From: an uncultured Spirochaetaceae bacterium | Lineage (GTDB): Bacteria > Spirochaetota > Spirochaetia > Treponematales > Treponemataceae | Assembly (NCBI GenBank): GCA_902789325.1 | Contig: CADANN010000014.1 | Location: 1 to 49,958 of the forward strand | Length of the DNA stretch: 49,958 nt | Direction of reading: 5' to 3' | In this document: positions 49,697 to 49,958 of the stretch, piece after piece | Position numbering within the stretch: the first letter of the stretch is position 1 | Layout: each line of letters opens with the position of its first letter | Made by a program: the position numbers and the translations under genes | Notes under the pieces: model-generated | What the model was told of the DNA's origin: nothing | The model's database searches: none | What the model saw: the letters and a program-made list of their open reading frames with translations, nothing else

Positions 49697-49958
49697 TTGG
49701 TTTTCCTTAATTATAATTATAACATACAAACCTAAAAAAGCGTAACGTAAATGGGGGTCAGACCGCAGGGGACCAAAATCTTTCAAAAAGTCACTTTTAT
49801 TACTTACTATAATGTATATTCTGTCTACTTTAATTATTGTTTTGAGTAGAGTGCATATCTGTAAGCGTCAATTTTCCGCCCTATTAGGCTACTAAGACCG
49901 TTGAAACATCAGATTTTTTAATCAATTTGATATTCCAAGGAAGAAGTTCTGACCAGTT
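49697..49958. other. Right-end gap with GC-rich inverted-repeat motif, no gene seen
   Basis: 262 bases without a supported gene. It holds the upstream region of the AlkD-like gene, a GC-rich stretch at about 49751-49774 where GGTC and GGACC-type arms and GGGGTCAGACC form an imperfect palindrome, and AT-rich sequence to the window edge. The GGGGTCAGACC type occurs near mobile elements in other bacteria, but no transposase is visible here. Confidence 0.4.

Noticed and set aside
1..49958. CRISPR array, rRNA genes, prophage or complete insertion sequence
   Set aside because: No regularly spaced repeats, no rRNA-like sequence, and no transposase, integrase or phage structural gene among the supported frames.

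Overview
The window looks like chromosomal DNA of a host-associated spirochaete of the Treponema type. This is inferred from gene content: a fused GldF/GldG-like permease beside a DUF4340 protein, a PilZ protein with an N-terminal anchor, short HEAT-repeat and zinc-ribbon proteins, MetRS with a C-terminal tRNA-binding domain, many lipoproteins, moderate-to-low GC, and translated repeat peptides such as CHPELDS and SLRAQSAKQS. No species can be named from the sequence alone. Gene density is high, most genes overlap by 1-20 bases or are spaced by less than 20, and no gene-free stretch exceeds 300 bases.

Layout. 1-3049: a sugar-type ABC transporter (end of the binding protein, ATPase, two permeases). 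3083-9018: a peptide-type ABC transporter with its own promoter; its second permease and first ATPase are one fused polypeptide. 9022-12919: a 3.9 kb block bracketed by two inverted copies of a 28-base repeat; it holds a secreted protein with four similar repeats, a lipoprotein split by a one-base frameshift, and a GrpB-family gene. 12956-18144: metG, nadE, a FemAB-type transferase and a DUF5718-like gene, tightly packed. 18164-21998 (minus): an alkaline-phosphatase-superfamily hydrolase, a DinB-like protein, a GNAT acetyltransferase, a SAM methyltransferase preceded by a structured leader with a terminator, and a flavodoxin. 22137-22733: an XRE regulator fused to a complete desulfoferrodoxin-like domain. 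22740-25036 (minus): an ATP-grasp ligase followed by a truncated PfkB kinase fused to a pyrophosphatase-like domain. 25075-28571 (minus): a MoxR / DUF58 / DUF4129 operon. 28623-35044: small protein, MATE exporter, RNase Z, then an ABC ATPase, a GldFG-like fusion and a DUF4340 protein. 35014-35694 (minus): CPBP protease. 35738-43271: PilZ, HEAT, ComEC, RsmA, YggS, a small secreted protein and two pseudouridine synthases. 43172-45328 (minus): tRNA-Leu with its terminator, zinc-ribbon, pseudo-receiver and secreted proteins. 45383-49696: mfd and, convergent, an AlkD-like protein.

The most unusual observations are: the leader RNA with a nine-base-pair closing stem, a run of five Thr codons and a terminator upstream of a methyltransferase; the PfkB-pyrophosphatase fusion paired with an ATP-grasp ligase; the XRE-desulfoferrodoxin fusion divergent from a flavodoxin; palindromic repeats incorporated in frame into two protein-coding genes; a tRNA gene and its terminator lying antisense inside the end of a coding gene; and three starts whose spacing from a -10 box predicts leaderless transcripts. 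No CRISPR array, rRNA or complete insertion sequence was seen.
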